Origin: Saprospiraceae bacterium
GTDB lineage: Bacteria; Bacteroidota; Bacteroidia; Chitinophagales; Saprospiraceae
Direction of reading: 5' to 3'
Length of the DNA: 64,000 nt
NCBI GenBank assembly: GCA_020630435.1
Contig: JAHDBJ010000002.1
Location: forward strand, 124,001-188,000
This document shows positions 36,339 through 44,926 of this stretch, one piece after another. The notes beneath the pieces are model-generated. The model did no database searches. It saw nothing but the letters and a program-made list of their open reading frames with translations, and was not told where the DNA came from. The first letter of the stretch is position 1, and each line of letters starts with the position of its first letter. A program made the translations under genes and the position numbers.

Positions 36339-37817
36339 ATGAGCTTTTTTAAAAAACTATTTGGAAGAGGAAAAGATAAAGAGAAAAAAGAAACGAAACA
36401 GGAGCAAAATATTGTAGAATCAGCTAAAGAAAAAATAGAGGATGCTGTAGCTCCTATAGAAGAAAAGACAGTTGAGATAAAGGAACAAATAACTGAAAAA
36501 GTAGAAAATCTACAAGAGCAAGCTACTGAAAAAGTAGAATCTTTTAAGGAAAAAGCATCGAATGTAGTTGAACCTATTAAAGAGAATGTTTCAGAAGTAA
36601 AAGAGGGATTGACAGAAAATGTAGGAGCAGTCAAAGATAAAATATCAGAAAAGGTTGAGGATATACAAGAGCAAGCTACTGAAAAGGTAGAATCTTTTAA
36701 GGAAAAAGCAGCTGAATTAAAAGAAAGTGTGGTTTCTAAGGTAGACGAAGTAAAAACGCAAGTTAATGAAAAAACGGACACTCTTAAGGGAGTAGTAGAA
36801 GAAAAAGTTATCGAACAATCTCCTGTTGTACCAACTCCAGTTCCACCGCCACCACCCACAAATCAAGAAAATCAAGCTCAAAAGATTCAAGAGGATCTAG
36901 ATAAAGGCTTAGAAAAGACAAAACGAGGTTTCTTTTCTAGAATTTCTAGAGCTGTTGCAGGAAAATCGACGGTAGATGTAGAAGTATTAGATGAGTTAGA
37001 AGCAGCACTTATTGCTTCTGATGTTGGTTTAGATACGACCATTAAGATTATAGAACGTATAGAAGCGAGAGTTGCTCGAGATAAGTATATCAATACAACC
37101 GAGCTGAATGAGATCATGCGAGATGAGATTGTCCAATTACTTGCAGAAAATAATACCACAGACGTTACCTCATTCTCTATACCTCAAGGAAAAGTCCCTT
37201 ATGTAATCCTTGTTGTAGGTGTCAATGGTGTAGGAAAAACAACGACTATTGGAAAGGTCGCTTATCAATATATGTTACAAGGTAAAAAAGTAGTCCTAGG
37301 GGCTGCGGATACATTTAGAGCAGCAGCAGTTGATCAATTGGAAATTTGGTCGAATAGAGTAGGGTGCGATTTTTATAGCAAGGGAATGAATACCGATCCG
37401 GCTGCCGTAGCGTACGAAACAGTTCAGTATGCTATGAATAATGGAATGGATGTTTGTATCATTGATACAGCAGGTAGATTACATACCAAGACAGGCTTAA
37501 TGAATGAGTTATCAAAAATCTATCGTTCTATAGATAAGAAAATGCCTGGTGCTCCACATGATGTTTTATTGGTGCTAGATGCAACAACAGGACAAAATGC
37601 GATTGAGCAATGTACGCACTTTTCTAAAGCTACCAATGTAACTGCATTGGCTTTGACAAAACTTGATGGCACAGCTAAAGGAGGTGTTGCTATCGGAATT
37701 TCTGATCAATTCAAAATACCTATCAAATATTTAGGCGTAGGAGAGGAGATTCATAAGCTACAAATCTTCAACAAACGTGCTTTTGTAGACTCTTTATTCA
37801 AAGATATCGAATCATAA
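36339..37817 (+). CDS. ftsY: Signal recognition particle receptor FtsY
   Basis: FtsY (492 aa) receives SRP-ribosome complexes at the inner membrane. The C-terminal NG domain (about 195-492) has G1 GVNGVGKTT (294-302), DTFRAAAVDQL, G3 DTAGRLH and G4 TKLDG. The N-terminal A region (1-180) is unusually long, acidic-basic and repeat-rich, with two copies of a 21-residue unit (53-73 and 104-124) and a Pro run (about 168-174). The DNA of the two copies is 57/63 identical. FtsY A regions vary between lineages and help membrane contact; the repeats may add an amphipathic or coiled membrane tether. Its leader after the terminator has no clear promoter. Confidence 0.97.
   Translation: MSFFKKLFGRGKDKEKKETKQEQNIVESAKEKIEDAVAPIEEKTVEIKEQITEKVENLQEQATEKVESFKEKASNVVEPIKENVSEVKEGLTENVGAVKDKISEKVEDIQEQATEKVESFKEKAAELKESVVSKVDEVKTQVNEKTDTLKGVVEEKVIEQSPVVPTPVPPPPPTNQENQAQKIQEDLDKGLEKTKRGFFSRISRAVAGKSTVDVEVLDELEAALIASDVGLDTTIKIIERIEARVARDKYINTTELNEIMRDEIVQLLAENNTTDVTSFSIPQGKVPYVILVVGVNGVGKTTTIGKVAYQYMLQGKKVVLGAADTFRAAAVDQLEIWSNRVGCDFYSKGMNTDPAAVAYETVQYAMNNGMDVCIIDTAGRLHTKTGLMNELSKIYRSIDKKMPGAPHDVLLVLDATTGQNAIEQCTHFSKATNVTALALTKLDGTAKGGVAIGISDQFKIPIKYLGVGEEIHKLQIFNKRAFVDSLFKDIES
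36495..36710 (+). repeat. Two direct 63-bp repeats inside ftsY
   Basis: Copies at 36495-36557 and 36648-36710 match at 57 of 63 positions and are in the same reading frame, 153 bases apart. They encode EKVENLQEQATEKVESFKEK and EKVEDIQEQATEKVESFKEK. Confidence 0.9.
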
Positions 37818-37836
37818 CATAAAAAAAGGTAGGGTC

Positions 37837-38505
37837 TTATTTTTCGGCACCTGCTACAATAATTACAATTTCGCCCTTGACTTTCTTTTGTTGAAAATGC
37901 TTCAAAAGGTTATTAAGGGTGTCGGTTACTTTCTCCTCATGGATTTTAGTTAATTCTCTACAGACACAAGCACTACGGTTAGTTCCGCAGTGTTCAATAA
38001 GTTGCTCTAGGCATTTTACTAATCGAAATGGAGATTCGTACAAAACAAAAGTAGTAGGAAGCGTAGCGAGTAGTTTTAGCCTAGTTTGCCGTCCCTTTTT
38101 GTGTGGTAAAAACCCCTCAAAATGGAATTTGTCACAAGGCAAACCTGAAGCGACCAAAGCAGGTACAAATGCCGTAGCACCAGGTAAACATTCTATAACA
38201 ATACCTGCTTCTACACAAGCTCTTGACAGTAAAAAACCAGGATCTGATATGCCTGGCGTACCTGCATCAGATACGAGTGCTACGTTTTGACCATTTTGCA
38301 ATTCATTGATAATCTTTGTCGTAATTTGATGCTCGTTATGGGTGTGGTAGGAGCGTAAAGGAGTCGTAATTTCGTAATGCTTCAAAAGCCGTTTAGACGT
38401 TCGGGTATCCTCGGCAAGGATTAGATCTACTTCTTTAAGTATGCGTATGGCTCTTAGTGTAATATCTTCTAGATTGCCAATAGGCGTAGGAACAATATAG
38501 AGCAT
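37837..38505 (-). CDS. rsmI: 16S rRNA 2'-O-ribose C1402 methyltransferase RsmI
   Basis: A 222-residue tetrapyrrole-methylase-fold enzyme that methylates C1402 in the decoding centre of 16S rRNA. Motifs: MLYIVPTPIGNLEDIT, DLILAEDTRTSKRL, LVSDAGTPGISDPG, CLPGATAFVPAL, and VLYESPFRLVK. The length is at the short end because the C-terminal helical extension is trimmed. Its ATG shares a base with the purS stop (TAATG), so translation is coupled. The gene tail faces ftsY convergently. Confidence 0.95.
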   Translation of the reverse strand: MLYIVPTPIGNLEDITLRAIRILKEVDLILAEDTRTSKRLLKHYEITTPLRSYHTHNEHQITTKIINELQNGQNVALVSDAGTPGISDPGFLLSRACVEAGIVIECLPGATAFVPALVASGLPCDKFHFEGFLPHKKGRQTRLKLLATLPTTFVLYESPFRLVKCLEQLIEHCGTNRSACVCRELTKIHEEKVTDTLNNLLKHFQQKKVKGEIVIIVAGAEK

Positions 38506-38759
38506 TAGCTTAAGGTCTCTAGGCGATATTCGTAAGATTCCATCACCATATTGGAAAGTAATTTTTTACAGGCAGCTTCCACTTTTTCATTGGCTTGCGT
38601 TTCGTCATTCGCTTCAAAGGTCATCTCAATATTTTTACCAATACGAACATCTTCTACTTGTGTAATATTGAGATTTTTAAGATTTTTAGAAACGGTTTTA
38701 CCTTGAGGGTCTAAGAGTTCCTTTAAAGGCATCACTTTTATTTCAGCTTTGAATCTCAT
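38505..38759 (-). CDS. purS: Phosphoribosylformylglycinamidine synthase subunit PurS
   Basis: PurS (84 aa) bridges PurL and PurQ in FGAM synthase of purine synthesis. Hallmarks: MRFKAEIKVMPLKELLDPQG, VEDVRIGKNIEMTFEA, and CKKLLSNMVMESYEY. A separate PurS implies the three-protein FGAM synthase rather than the large single-chain one. It sits between pssA (1-base gap) and rsmI, in one operon with no biochemical link between the three products. Confidence 0.92.
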   Translation of the reverse strand: MRFKAEIKVMPLKELLDPQGKTVSKNLKNLNITQVEDVRIGKNIEMTFEANDETQANEKVEAACKKLLSNMVMESYEYRLETLS

Positions 38760-38760
38760 T

Positions 38761-39492
38761 TTATTTTGATTTTTTTAAATTTTTAGTCATAAAATTATTC
38801 TTTATAAAGACAAAAATTAAATAAAGAACAATGATAATAGAAAATGAACCTTCTCGAAGGAGTATCATCAAATTGATAGACAAAAAGATAAATAGAAATT
38901 GAATCTCATTACCTTTCCATTGAAATTTTTTGAATTTAAAACTAAACATTCGTACCTCTGCTACAAGTAAGTAAGAGAAAAATAGCGTTACAGGAATTAA
39001 AAAGAAAGGATGAATTATCCAATCTGCTACTCCGAAGGTGTCATTGTCATACATGAGCATTAACCCTGTGAAAAACACCGTATTGGAAGGTGTTGCTAAA
39101 CCAATAAAATCATCTGATTGACGGGTATCAATATTAAATTTGGCTAGGCGTAAAGCCGAGAATATCGTTATAGAATAACCTACTAATGCCCACCAACAAA
39201 TTTGTCCAGTACAATCCCAGTATATCGAAAGTAAGGTGTAAACAATTGTACCAGGCACTACCCCAAAGCTAACCATATCTGCTAGAGAATCTAGCTCTTT
39301 GCCTAGTGGTGAATGCACCTCTAGCCACCTTGCAACCATCCCATCAAAAAAATCTGCCCATCCTCCAATAAATAGTAAAACAAAAGCGGTAAAAAAAGCA
39401 TGATTTACTACAGCGATCAATGCCGCACAGCCACAGAATAAGTTGATGAGTGTAATAAAATTTGGAATGCTTTGTTTTAAGTTAAAACTCAT
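38761..39492 (-). CDS. pssA: CDP-diacylglycerol-serine O-phosphatidyltransferase
   Basis: A membrane enzyme (243 aa) that makes phosphatidylserine, the precursor of phosphatidylethanolamine. The CDP-alcohol phosphotransferase signature is complete: Asp50-Gly51, Ala54-Arg55, Gly64, Asp68, Asp72 in FFDGMVARWLEVHSPLGKE through LDSLAD. Several hydrophobic helices follow (VSFGVVPGTIVYTLL, FFLIPVTLFFSYLLV, IQFLFIFLSINLMIL). It heads pssA-purS-rsmI. A -7 box lies just 4 bases before its ATG. Confidence 0.93.
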   Translation of the reverse strand: MSFNLKQSIPNFITLINLFCGCAALIAVVNHAFFTAFVLLFIGGWADFFDGMVARWLEVHSPLGKELDSLADMVSFGVVPGTIVYTLLSIYWDCTGQICWWALVGYSITIFSALRLAKFNIDTRQSDDFIGLATPSNTVFFTGLMLMYDNDTFGVADWIIHPFFLIPVTLFFSYLLVAEVRMFSFKFKKFQWKGNEIQFLFIFLSINLMILLREGSFSIIIVLYLIFVFIKNNFMTKNLKKSK

Positions 39493-39496
39493 GTTG

Positions 39497-39504
39497 CAAA
39501 ATTA
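39497..39504 (-). promoter_or_regulatory. -7 element abutting the pssA start
   Basis: On the minus strand TAATTTTG fits TAnnTTTG and ends 4 bases before the pssA ATG. Initiation 5-8 bases downstream would give a leaderless transcript. Confidence 0.4.
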
Positions 39505-39536
39505 GCCTTTAGTTTTGCATTTCGGAAACATTAGAG

Positions 39537-39583
39537 GGGAAAACTTATTAACCCTCGTTCCAAAAGACTGAAACAAGGGCTAA
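39537..39583 (-). terminator. Terminator of the T9SS cargo operon
   Basis: On the minus strand a 14-bp stem (39570-39583 with 39548-39561, three G-U pairs) with an 8-base loop is followed by TAAGTTTT. On the plus strand the same positions would be A-C mismatches, so the hairpin suits the minus-strand transcript only. Confidence 0.65.
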
Positions 39584-39609
39584 TATCATTTTATAGGGAT
39601 CTAGAATAC

Positions 39610-40638
39610 TTAGTGCATCTCTAATTTTACAAATCGCTCAGTGCCAATAACTTTTTTGTATTCAATAATCCTAATAAAATAATTTCCTACTGGAAGGTGT
39701 TGGATGTTTATGCTATTGAGATGATTGGTTAAATTGCCTTCTTGTATCGTTTTTCCAAGACTATTTAAGATAGTATAAGATAAATTTCTAGGAGTATCTG
39801 AATCGAGGATTATTTTCAATTCGTCAATTGCTGGGTTACCAATCACTTTAAGTACGGGTTTAGCCATTTCAACGGTAAGAATATCAGAATATTCGAAAGT
39901 ACCACTATAATCGACTTGTTTTAATCTATAGTAGTTATTACCAGAAAAAGGACGATGATCGATAAACGTATAGTCATTATTTTTTGCTGAATTCCCATGT
40001 CCTCTTTCAAAACCTATATTTTCAAAAATTACACCATCAGAACTTCTTTCAATCTCAAATCCTTTATTATCTGTTTCAGAAGCTGTAACCCATTCAAGTG
40101 CTACATGATTTCTTGAAGGTGTTGCAGTAAAGCTATATAATTCAACAGGTATCATGGTAATACATGATAGTCCTTCTGAAGATAGTTCATTCATAGCAAT
40201 ATTACTATATGGACGGATAGTATATGTTATAATTACAGCTTCTTCTGGATGGTCAGCTTTTAAAGAAACAGAAAGAGCTGGATAACCAGTAGAACCTTCA
40301 GCACCGTAACTACAACCTGAACCACTTGCTTCATCCACTCCATTTCCATTGAAAGTATTCCCCATATGTTCAATAAATTCACCACTGTCAAGGAGATATT
40401 CATCTGAGGTGCCACATTGAACTTGACTAATAGTATAAGTCATTATGGTATTCCATTCAGGTGAATATTCAAATATATAAGTATCATCTGCATTAGTGAT
40501 AGTACAATCACTAGGGCAAGGATCTTCGACTGTTCCACAATCTCCTGTTCCTGGTCCTAGACGTACTGTATAAGTTTGAGCGAATGATACTGATGCAAAT
40601 AAAATAAACGAAACTGCAAATGGTATTAGTTTTTTCAT
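39610..40638 (-). CDS. Secreted protein with T9SS type A sorting domain
   Basis: I take the ATG at 40638 (342 aa), which opens a signal peptide MKKLIPFAVSFILFASVSFA. The N-terminal part is Cys-rich and beta-structured (GTGDCGTVEDPCPSDCTITN, CGTSDEYLLD), perhaps a CUB-like domain. After CITMIPVELYSFTATPSRNH comes a fibronectin-like linker with LEWVTASETDNKGFEIERS, found in many Bacteroidota T9SS cargoes. The end is the sorting domain (VIGNPAIDELKIILD, LGKTIQEGNL, HLPVGNYFIRII). It follows the next cargo gene by 27 bases. Confidence 0.85.
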   Translation of the reverse strand: MKKLIPFAVSFILFASVSFAQTYTVRLGPGTGDCGTVEDPCPSDCTITNADDTYIFEYSPEWNTIMTYTISQVQCGTSDEYLLDSGEFIEHMGNTFNGNGVDEASGSGCSYGAEGSTGYPALSVSLKADHPEEAVIITYTIRPYSNIAMNELSSEGLSCITMIPVELYSFTATPSRNHVALEWVTASETDNKGFEIERSSDGVIFENIGFERGHGNSAKNNDYTFIDHRPFSGNNYYRLKQVDYSGTFEYSDILTVEMAKPVLKVIGNPAIDELKIILDSDTPRNLSYTILNSLGKTIQEGNLTNHLNSINIQHLPVGNYFIRIIEYKKVIGTERFVKLEMH

Positions 40639-40665
40639 GATATTAATTTTAGGATTGAACAAAAA

Positions 40666-42936
40666 TTATAATTTGATTATTTTATGAGAATAACGTTGTA
40701 TACCATTTTCAAAATTCAAAATATACATCCCTGAAGGTAGATCTACTGTAGAGATTTGCACTAGATTTTGGGACTCTTTTATGGTTCGTTGTAAAATAAT
40801 CTTTCCGCTCATATCAAGTAATTGAATATTGGCTACTTCGTTGTAGTTGTTTAAATAATTGAATTTTAATTCATTTTCGATAACATTCCCTAGTAGGTTG
40901 AAGATTTTAGTTCTAGGGGCTTTACTTTCAACTGCAATTACTTTTGAGTAACCTTTCTCGCCACTTGCGCTTATATCAACGATTCGATAGTATGATATTT
41001 CAGCTCGATAATCATTATCTATAAATTCATAATTCTGTGCTATGGATGTCGTTCCAGCTCCTGTTACTTGGTCGATCTCATAAAAATTACGGCCATCTTC
41101 AGATCGTTGAATCGAAAAATAGGCATTATCAGTTTCACTAACCGTCCCCCAATAAAGGTGGTTTGTGCCATCATAGTTATTACCTTTAAAATAAGCCATT
41201 TCAATAGGGGTAATAGTATAATTACTATGAGAGAATTCGCCCAAAAATATCTTACTATAATCAACATCACAGCTACTCGTTGAGTTTTCAAATTTATCGC
41301 TTGCAACAATAACCATATCTCTGGTAAATATGCCACTCGTCATCACTAGATTTTGCTCCTCTCCAAAAGTCGCATTAGAAATATAGCCATTCGTTAAATC
41401 TTCATAAATACTAGTATAGGCATACTCGACTTGTTCATGTAATCCAGCAGGGGGGATATAAGCGAAATTATAAATAAATGAATTTTCGGGTGCTGCTGTA
41501 AATTCTCCACTAAAATAGGTATAAGTGTCATTGATGTTTAAAAACATATTTATTGAAAATGAAGGACTTAATGGGAAAGCTAAATTACCTCCATTAGTAA
41601 ACGCGTGTGTATAATTTTCCCATTCTCCAATGTTGTTTTGTTTTAAGGTCGCCAAAATTTGACTTCCAAGGGCAACTTGGTATCCTCCATAAAAGATATG
41701 TCCACTAGAACGATACATCAAGCGATTAACTTTAAAGGATGTATCGGTAAAGGCATCAACCCAATTCGTACCATCCCAAGTAGCAATATATTGAGTAGCA
41801 AAGTCATTCGTACTTGTGAATTCTCCACCTACTATTAATGTATTCCCCATAAGTTCGAAATCTCGAATTGAAGAATTGACCGTAAAATTGCTAGGAGTCT
41901 GATCCTGAAAAGTATAACCGTTTGGATTAGAATTATCTATTTGTAAATCATAAATTTTATTAGAAGCAGTATTTTCTCCACCTATATAAAGTTTATCATT
42001 AAAAACTTCTAAGGCTAGAACTATATCGCTTCCTACAGAATGTAAATCCCAAGAATTATTATCCAAATCTAGAACAGCGATGTTTGATGTACCAAAATCG
42101 CCTCCTGCCACCAAATAACCATTGATTGCCTTCAAATCATTGACAGTACCTGGTAATCCGCCACCAATTTCTGTAAATGTTCCACTATCAATATCAAGTG
42201 CCATTATATTATTACCATCTGTAGCGTTGATACTCGTAAAGTCTCCTCCAACTATCAGCATTGTTGTTGTCAAATCGGGAGTAGTATAATCATACATTGT
42301 ATGCACAATACCACAGACATCATAACTAGTTTCAAAAATATTATTATTAATACCATGAGCATAAGCAGGCTGTATCCATGCTAATTCATCGATTGTAAAA
42401 CCGTTTTCGGTTGCCCAGATTTCAATTTCAGGATATTTTAAAACCAATTCATGGATGTAGGAATAATTATCATTTTTTTTGATTTTTTGAACCAGCTTTG
42501 TTCCACCGCTTTTTTCAATGAGATAACCTACCGCACAATGTGTACCATTGATGTCAACAAAATAAGGTTGGCGATTTGGGTGGAAGGTATTCTTAGGATA
42601 TAAATTTCTTTTCCAATATTGTTTTAAGACGCTTAAATGATGCACACGATTGGTTTGTTGTTGTGGGTTTAAATGACTGACATCTCTATTTTTTAAAATA
42701 GATTCTACAAAAATCAAGTGTGTTTGAATACGTTCAATATCATTCGTAAAATGGATTTCTTTTTGGTTTAGTAAATCAACGGTTTGATCATTTATCTGTT
42801 TATGCCATTGCGTATTCACCTCAGCCATATGTTTAAAAAAGCTTGTTGGTTGATGAGCGGGGATACTTTTCCATCCAAATGTATTTTGAACAAGAAGTAA
42901 GAAAATAAAAGTTGTTAAAGTATAAATCTTTTTCAT
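40666..42936 (-). CDS. Large secreted beta-propeller-like protein with T9SS sorting domain
   Basis: The start at 42936 (756 aa) gives the signal peptide MKKIYTLTTFIFLLLVQNTF. Residues 20-185 are a helical region whose end, YFVDINGTHCAVGYLIEKSG to NGFTIDELAWIQPAYAHG, is a recurring motif in secreted bacterial proteins. Residues 200-560 carry repeats of the type LIVGGDFTSINATDGNNIMA, YLVAGGDFGTSNIAVLD, LIVGGEFTSTNDFATQYIA, as in DUF5122/kelch-like propellers. Then comes ITPIEMAYFKGNNYDG...LYWGTVSETDNAYFSIQRS and a type A sorting domain ending HKIIKL. It is the first gene of a two-gene T9SS cargo operon. The target is unknown. Confidence 0.8.
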   Translation of the reverse strand: MKKIYTLTTFIFLLLVQNTFGWKSIPAHQPTSFFKHMAEVNTQWHKQINDQTVDLLNQKEIHFTNDIERIQTHLIFVESILKNRDVSHLNPQQQTNRVHHLSVLKQYWKRNLYPKNTFHPNRQPYFVDINGTHCAVGYLIEKSGGTKLVQKIKKNDNYSYIHELVLKYPEIEIWATENGFTIDELAWIQPAYAHGINNNIFETSYDVCGIVHTMYDYTTPDLTTTMLIVGGDFTSINATDGNNIMALDIDSGTFTEIGGGLPGTVNDLKAINGYLVAGGDFGTSNIAVLDLDNNSWDLHSVGSDIVLALEVFNDKLYIGGENTASNKIYDLQIDNSNPNGYTFQDQTPSNFTVNSSIRDFELMGNTLIVGGEFTSTNDFATQYIATWDGTNWVDAFTDTSFKVNRLMYRSSGHIFYGGYQVALGSQILATLKQNNIGEWENYTHAFTNGGNLAFPLSPSFSINMFLNINDTYTYFSGEFTAAPENSFIYNFAYIPPAGLHEQVEYAYTSIYEDLTNGYISNATFGEEQNLVMTSGIFTRDMVIVASDKFENSTSSCDVDYSKIFLGEFSHSNYTITPIEMAYFKGNNYDGTNHLYWGTVSETDNAYFSIQRSEDGRNFYEIDQVTGAGTTSIAQNYEFIDNDYRAEISYYRIVDISASGEKGYSKVIAVESKAPRTKIFNLLGNVIENELKFNYLNNYNEVANIQLLDMSGKIILQRTIKESQNLVQISTVDLPSGMYILNFENGIQRYSHKIIKL

Positions 42937-43543
42937 AGGTCTTAAATTTTTTATAATTAAAAGCATTCTTATATGAATGAGAAGGATGATTTTGCTTAGA
43001 AGCGAGTTCATTAATTTGAGTTATCATTTATCTTCTATTTTTATTAAAAGCGATTTCAGTAAAAGTGCTGCAACAGTTCTTATTTTTTTGGAGAAAAAAT
43101 AAAAATAATTTATACATGGATTTTTATTCTATGCATAATACTTCTGATTATTATACAATTAGTTTGTTTTTTAGAGAAAGAATTTTTTTTTATGAAGTGG
43201 AATTATTGCTACGTATTTTTTGACACACTATATATATTAGGATATAAAGTAGATAGGATGCTGAAAGATTTGTGTCAAAAGAACAACAATTCTTATTCTT
43301 TTGAGATAGAATGCTTCGTAGAAAAGAAAGGGATAATTCAATTCAAAATAAGGAAAGCAATAACTACAAGGATTGAAGTTATTTAATAATGAAGGTTGAC
43401 TTTAATTATAAGTACTTGTATTTCAGGATGAAGCTCTATTCTTTTTTGTAGCCTTAGTTATAATAAAAAGAATTAGCTGAAATATTGAGATACAATGACT
43501 TGTGAATAATTCATTCTTCTATTTTTAAACAACTCCATTTAGT
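42937..43543. other. Intergenic region, 607 bases
   Basis: AT-rich DNA between the propeller gene and the thioredoxin-like gene. Its only candidate content is a short plus-strand frame (43192-43386). No tRNA, repeat or clear terminator is visible. Confidence 0.5.
43192..43386 (+). CDS. Possible small protein, 64 aa
   Basis: An ATG-started frame within an otherwise empty gap, encoding MKWNYCYVFFDTLYILGYKV and a charged C-terminus. No family is recognised, and codon choice in such AT-rich DNA is not informative. It may be chance. Confidence 0.2.
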   Translation: MKWNYCYVFFDTLYILGYKVDRMLKDLCQKNNNSYSFEIECFVEKKGIIQFKIRKAITTRIEVI

Positions 43544-44077
43544 CTACTGATTCATCATCTGTTCAAATTCAGCAATAATATTTCTATTCGGTTTATCAGA
43601 TAAGAAGTCAAAATTTCCTTTTTTGTTGACTATCTGATATAAAGGAAGTGAGGTGATTTGATAAAGATTTTGCACGGTTGGTTTATCTTCTACATATATA
43701 TTTAGACCATTTATTGGAAGGCGATTGAGGGTGTTTTTCCAAATATCTTGGGATTTATCCATAGAAACATTAAGTAAAATGATGCCTTTATCTTCTAACT
43801 GTTTTCTAATCTTTTCATTTTTTACAAAGCCATTCAGACAGGGCTTACACCAAGATGCCCAAAAGCTAATGTACACAACTTTTCCTTTTAGATCACTTAA
43901 TTTAAAACGTTCACCATTTTCCTTGATTGCTTCAAAATCAGGAGCTGCCTCAGGAGAAATAAGAAATGTATTTTTTAAAAAAAGGCTATTATTGAATGGA
44001 GGATTTGGATAAATATTATCTGCTTTAAGAGTAGAAGCTATGAGGATAAAGAAAACAAGAGCTAGTAGGTTGTGCAT
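43544..44077 (-). CDS. TlpA/thioredoxin-like periplasmic protein
   Basis: A 177-residue exported protein. The N-terminus MHNLLALVFFILIASTLKA is a signal peptide. The thioredoxin fold begins at APDFEAIKENGERFKLSDLKG; the redox centre is WCKPC in SFWASWCKPC, and a cis-Pro stretch TSLPLYQIV follows. It resembles TlpA/ResA proteins, which reduce periplasmic disulfides, for example in cytochrome c maturation. No ccm or cytochrome gene is near, so the client is unknown. Confidence 0.85.
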   Translation of the reverse strand: MHNLLALVFFILIASTLKADNIYPNPPFNNSLFLKNTFLISPEAAPDFEAIKENGERFKLSDLKGKVVYISFWASWCKPCLNGFVKNEKIRKQLEDKGIILLNVSMDKSQDIWKNTLNRLPINGLNIYVEDKPTVQNLYQITSLPLYQIVNKKGNFDFLSDKPNRNIIAEFEQMMNQ

Positions 44078-44242
44078 ATTGGATATAGTTTTATCATAAA
44101 AATATATTATTTAAAACAGATTTGTCTTATTTGAGTTGATATTTTGACTTTATTTTAACATTCCTAAGGAATATTGAATAAGCTGTAAAATTGTAAATCA
44201 AAATGATTTTTTATGTTAAAAAATGATTTTTTTTTACGAAAA

Positions 44243-44274
44243 CTTGAAATAATAAACCGATTGGTATATTTTTG
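44243..44274 (+). promoter_or_regulatory. Bacteroidota promoter of the TetR/hydrolase operon
   Basis: TTG (44244-44246), a 20-base spacer and TATTTTTG (44267-44274) fit the -33/-7 promoter layout of Bacteroidota. The operator sits between and partly on these boxes. Confidence 0.6.
44252..44269 (+). promoter_or_regulatory. Probable TetR operator over the promoter
   Basis: The near-palindrome ATAAACCGATTGGTATAT matches its reverse complement at 14 of 18 positions, with ACC/GGT half-sites typical of TetR-family operators. It overlaps the -7 element TATTTTTG (44267-44274) by three bases and lies 37 bases before the tetR-type gene, which suggests autorepression. Confidence 0.55.
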
Positions 44275-44306
44275 TAATATGCTATTGAAAATAATCTTCA
44301 AAAAGA

Positions 44307-44897
44307 ATGACTAAAGCAGAAAAAACAAAGCGTTTTATTGTTGAAAAAGCAGCAGTTTTATTTAATCAAAAAGGCTATGCAGGAACTTCTATGAGTGATA
44401 TTATGGAAGCCACAGGGCTGACAAAAGGAGGCTTGTATGGCAACTTCAAAAACAAAGAAGACATATCGGTTGCTGCTTTTCAATATGCTGTAGAAGAAGT
44501 GGCTAATGCGATTCGAGTTCGAACAAAAGTGATCGACGATGCTACGGATAAACTCAAAGCTGTTGTCTATTTCTATAGGGAAAAAATCCTAAATCCCCCT
44601 ATAAAAGGAGGTTGTCCAATCTTAAATACATCTGTTGAAGCGGATGATAACCATCCTATTCTTCGAGAAATGGTGCTTGCTCAATTGAATCTTTGGAAAA
44701 CGTCATTGGTAAGAACTATTACAAAAGGCCAAGGACGAGGAGAGATTAAAGAAGCTATAGACTCTGAAAAATTTGCGATTTTATTTATTACGACAATAGA
44801 AGGAGGGATCATGCTGACTAGAGTATATAATGATAAAGAGAAATTTCAAATCATCTCTGAACATCTTTTAGAAATGATTAATAATATTAAAAAATAG
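44307..44897 (+). CDS. TetR/AcrR family transcriptional repressor
   Basis: A 196-residue one-component regulator. The N-terminal helix-turn-helix is AVLFNQKGYAGTSMSDIMEA...TGLTKGGLYGNFKNKEDI (about 16-57). The C-terminal ligand domain contains KGGCPILNTSVEADDNHPIL, a segment common in the LmrA/YxaF-like subgroup of TetR proteins. It probably controls itself and the alpha/beta hydrolase gene 29 bases downstream, through the palindrome at 44252-44269. The ligand is unknown. Confidence 0.92.
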   Translation: MTKAEKTKRFIVEKAAVLFNQKGYAGTSMSDIMEATGLTKGGLYGNFKNKEDISVAAFQYAVEEVANAIRVRTKVIDDATDKLKAVVYFYREKILNPPIKGGCPILNTSVEADDNHPILREMVLAQLNLWKTSLVRTITKGQGRGEIKEAIDSEKFAILFITTIEGGIMLTRVYNDKEKFQIISEHLLEMINNIKK

Positions 44898-44926
44898 ACC
44901 AAAAGGTATTTTATAAAATATTTCTT

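Noticed and set aside
36299-36859. 186-codon minus-strand frame opposite ftsY
   Set aside because: It is rich in Ser/Phe repeats because it mirrors the Glu/Lys repeats of FtsY on the opposite strand; it is an artefact of the repeat.
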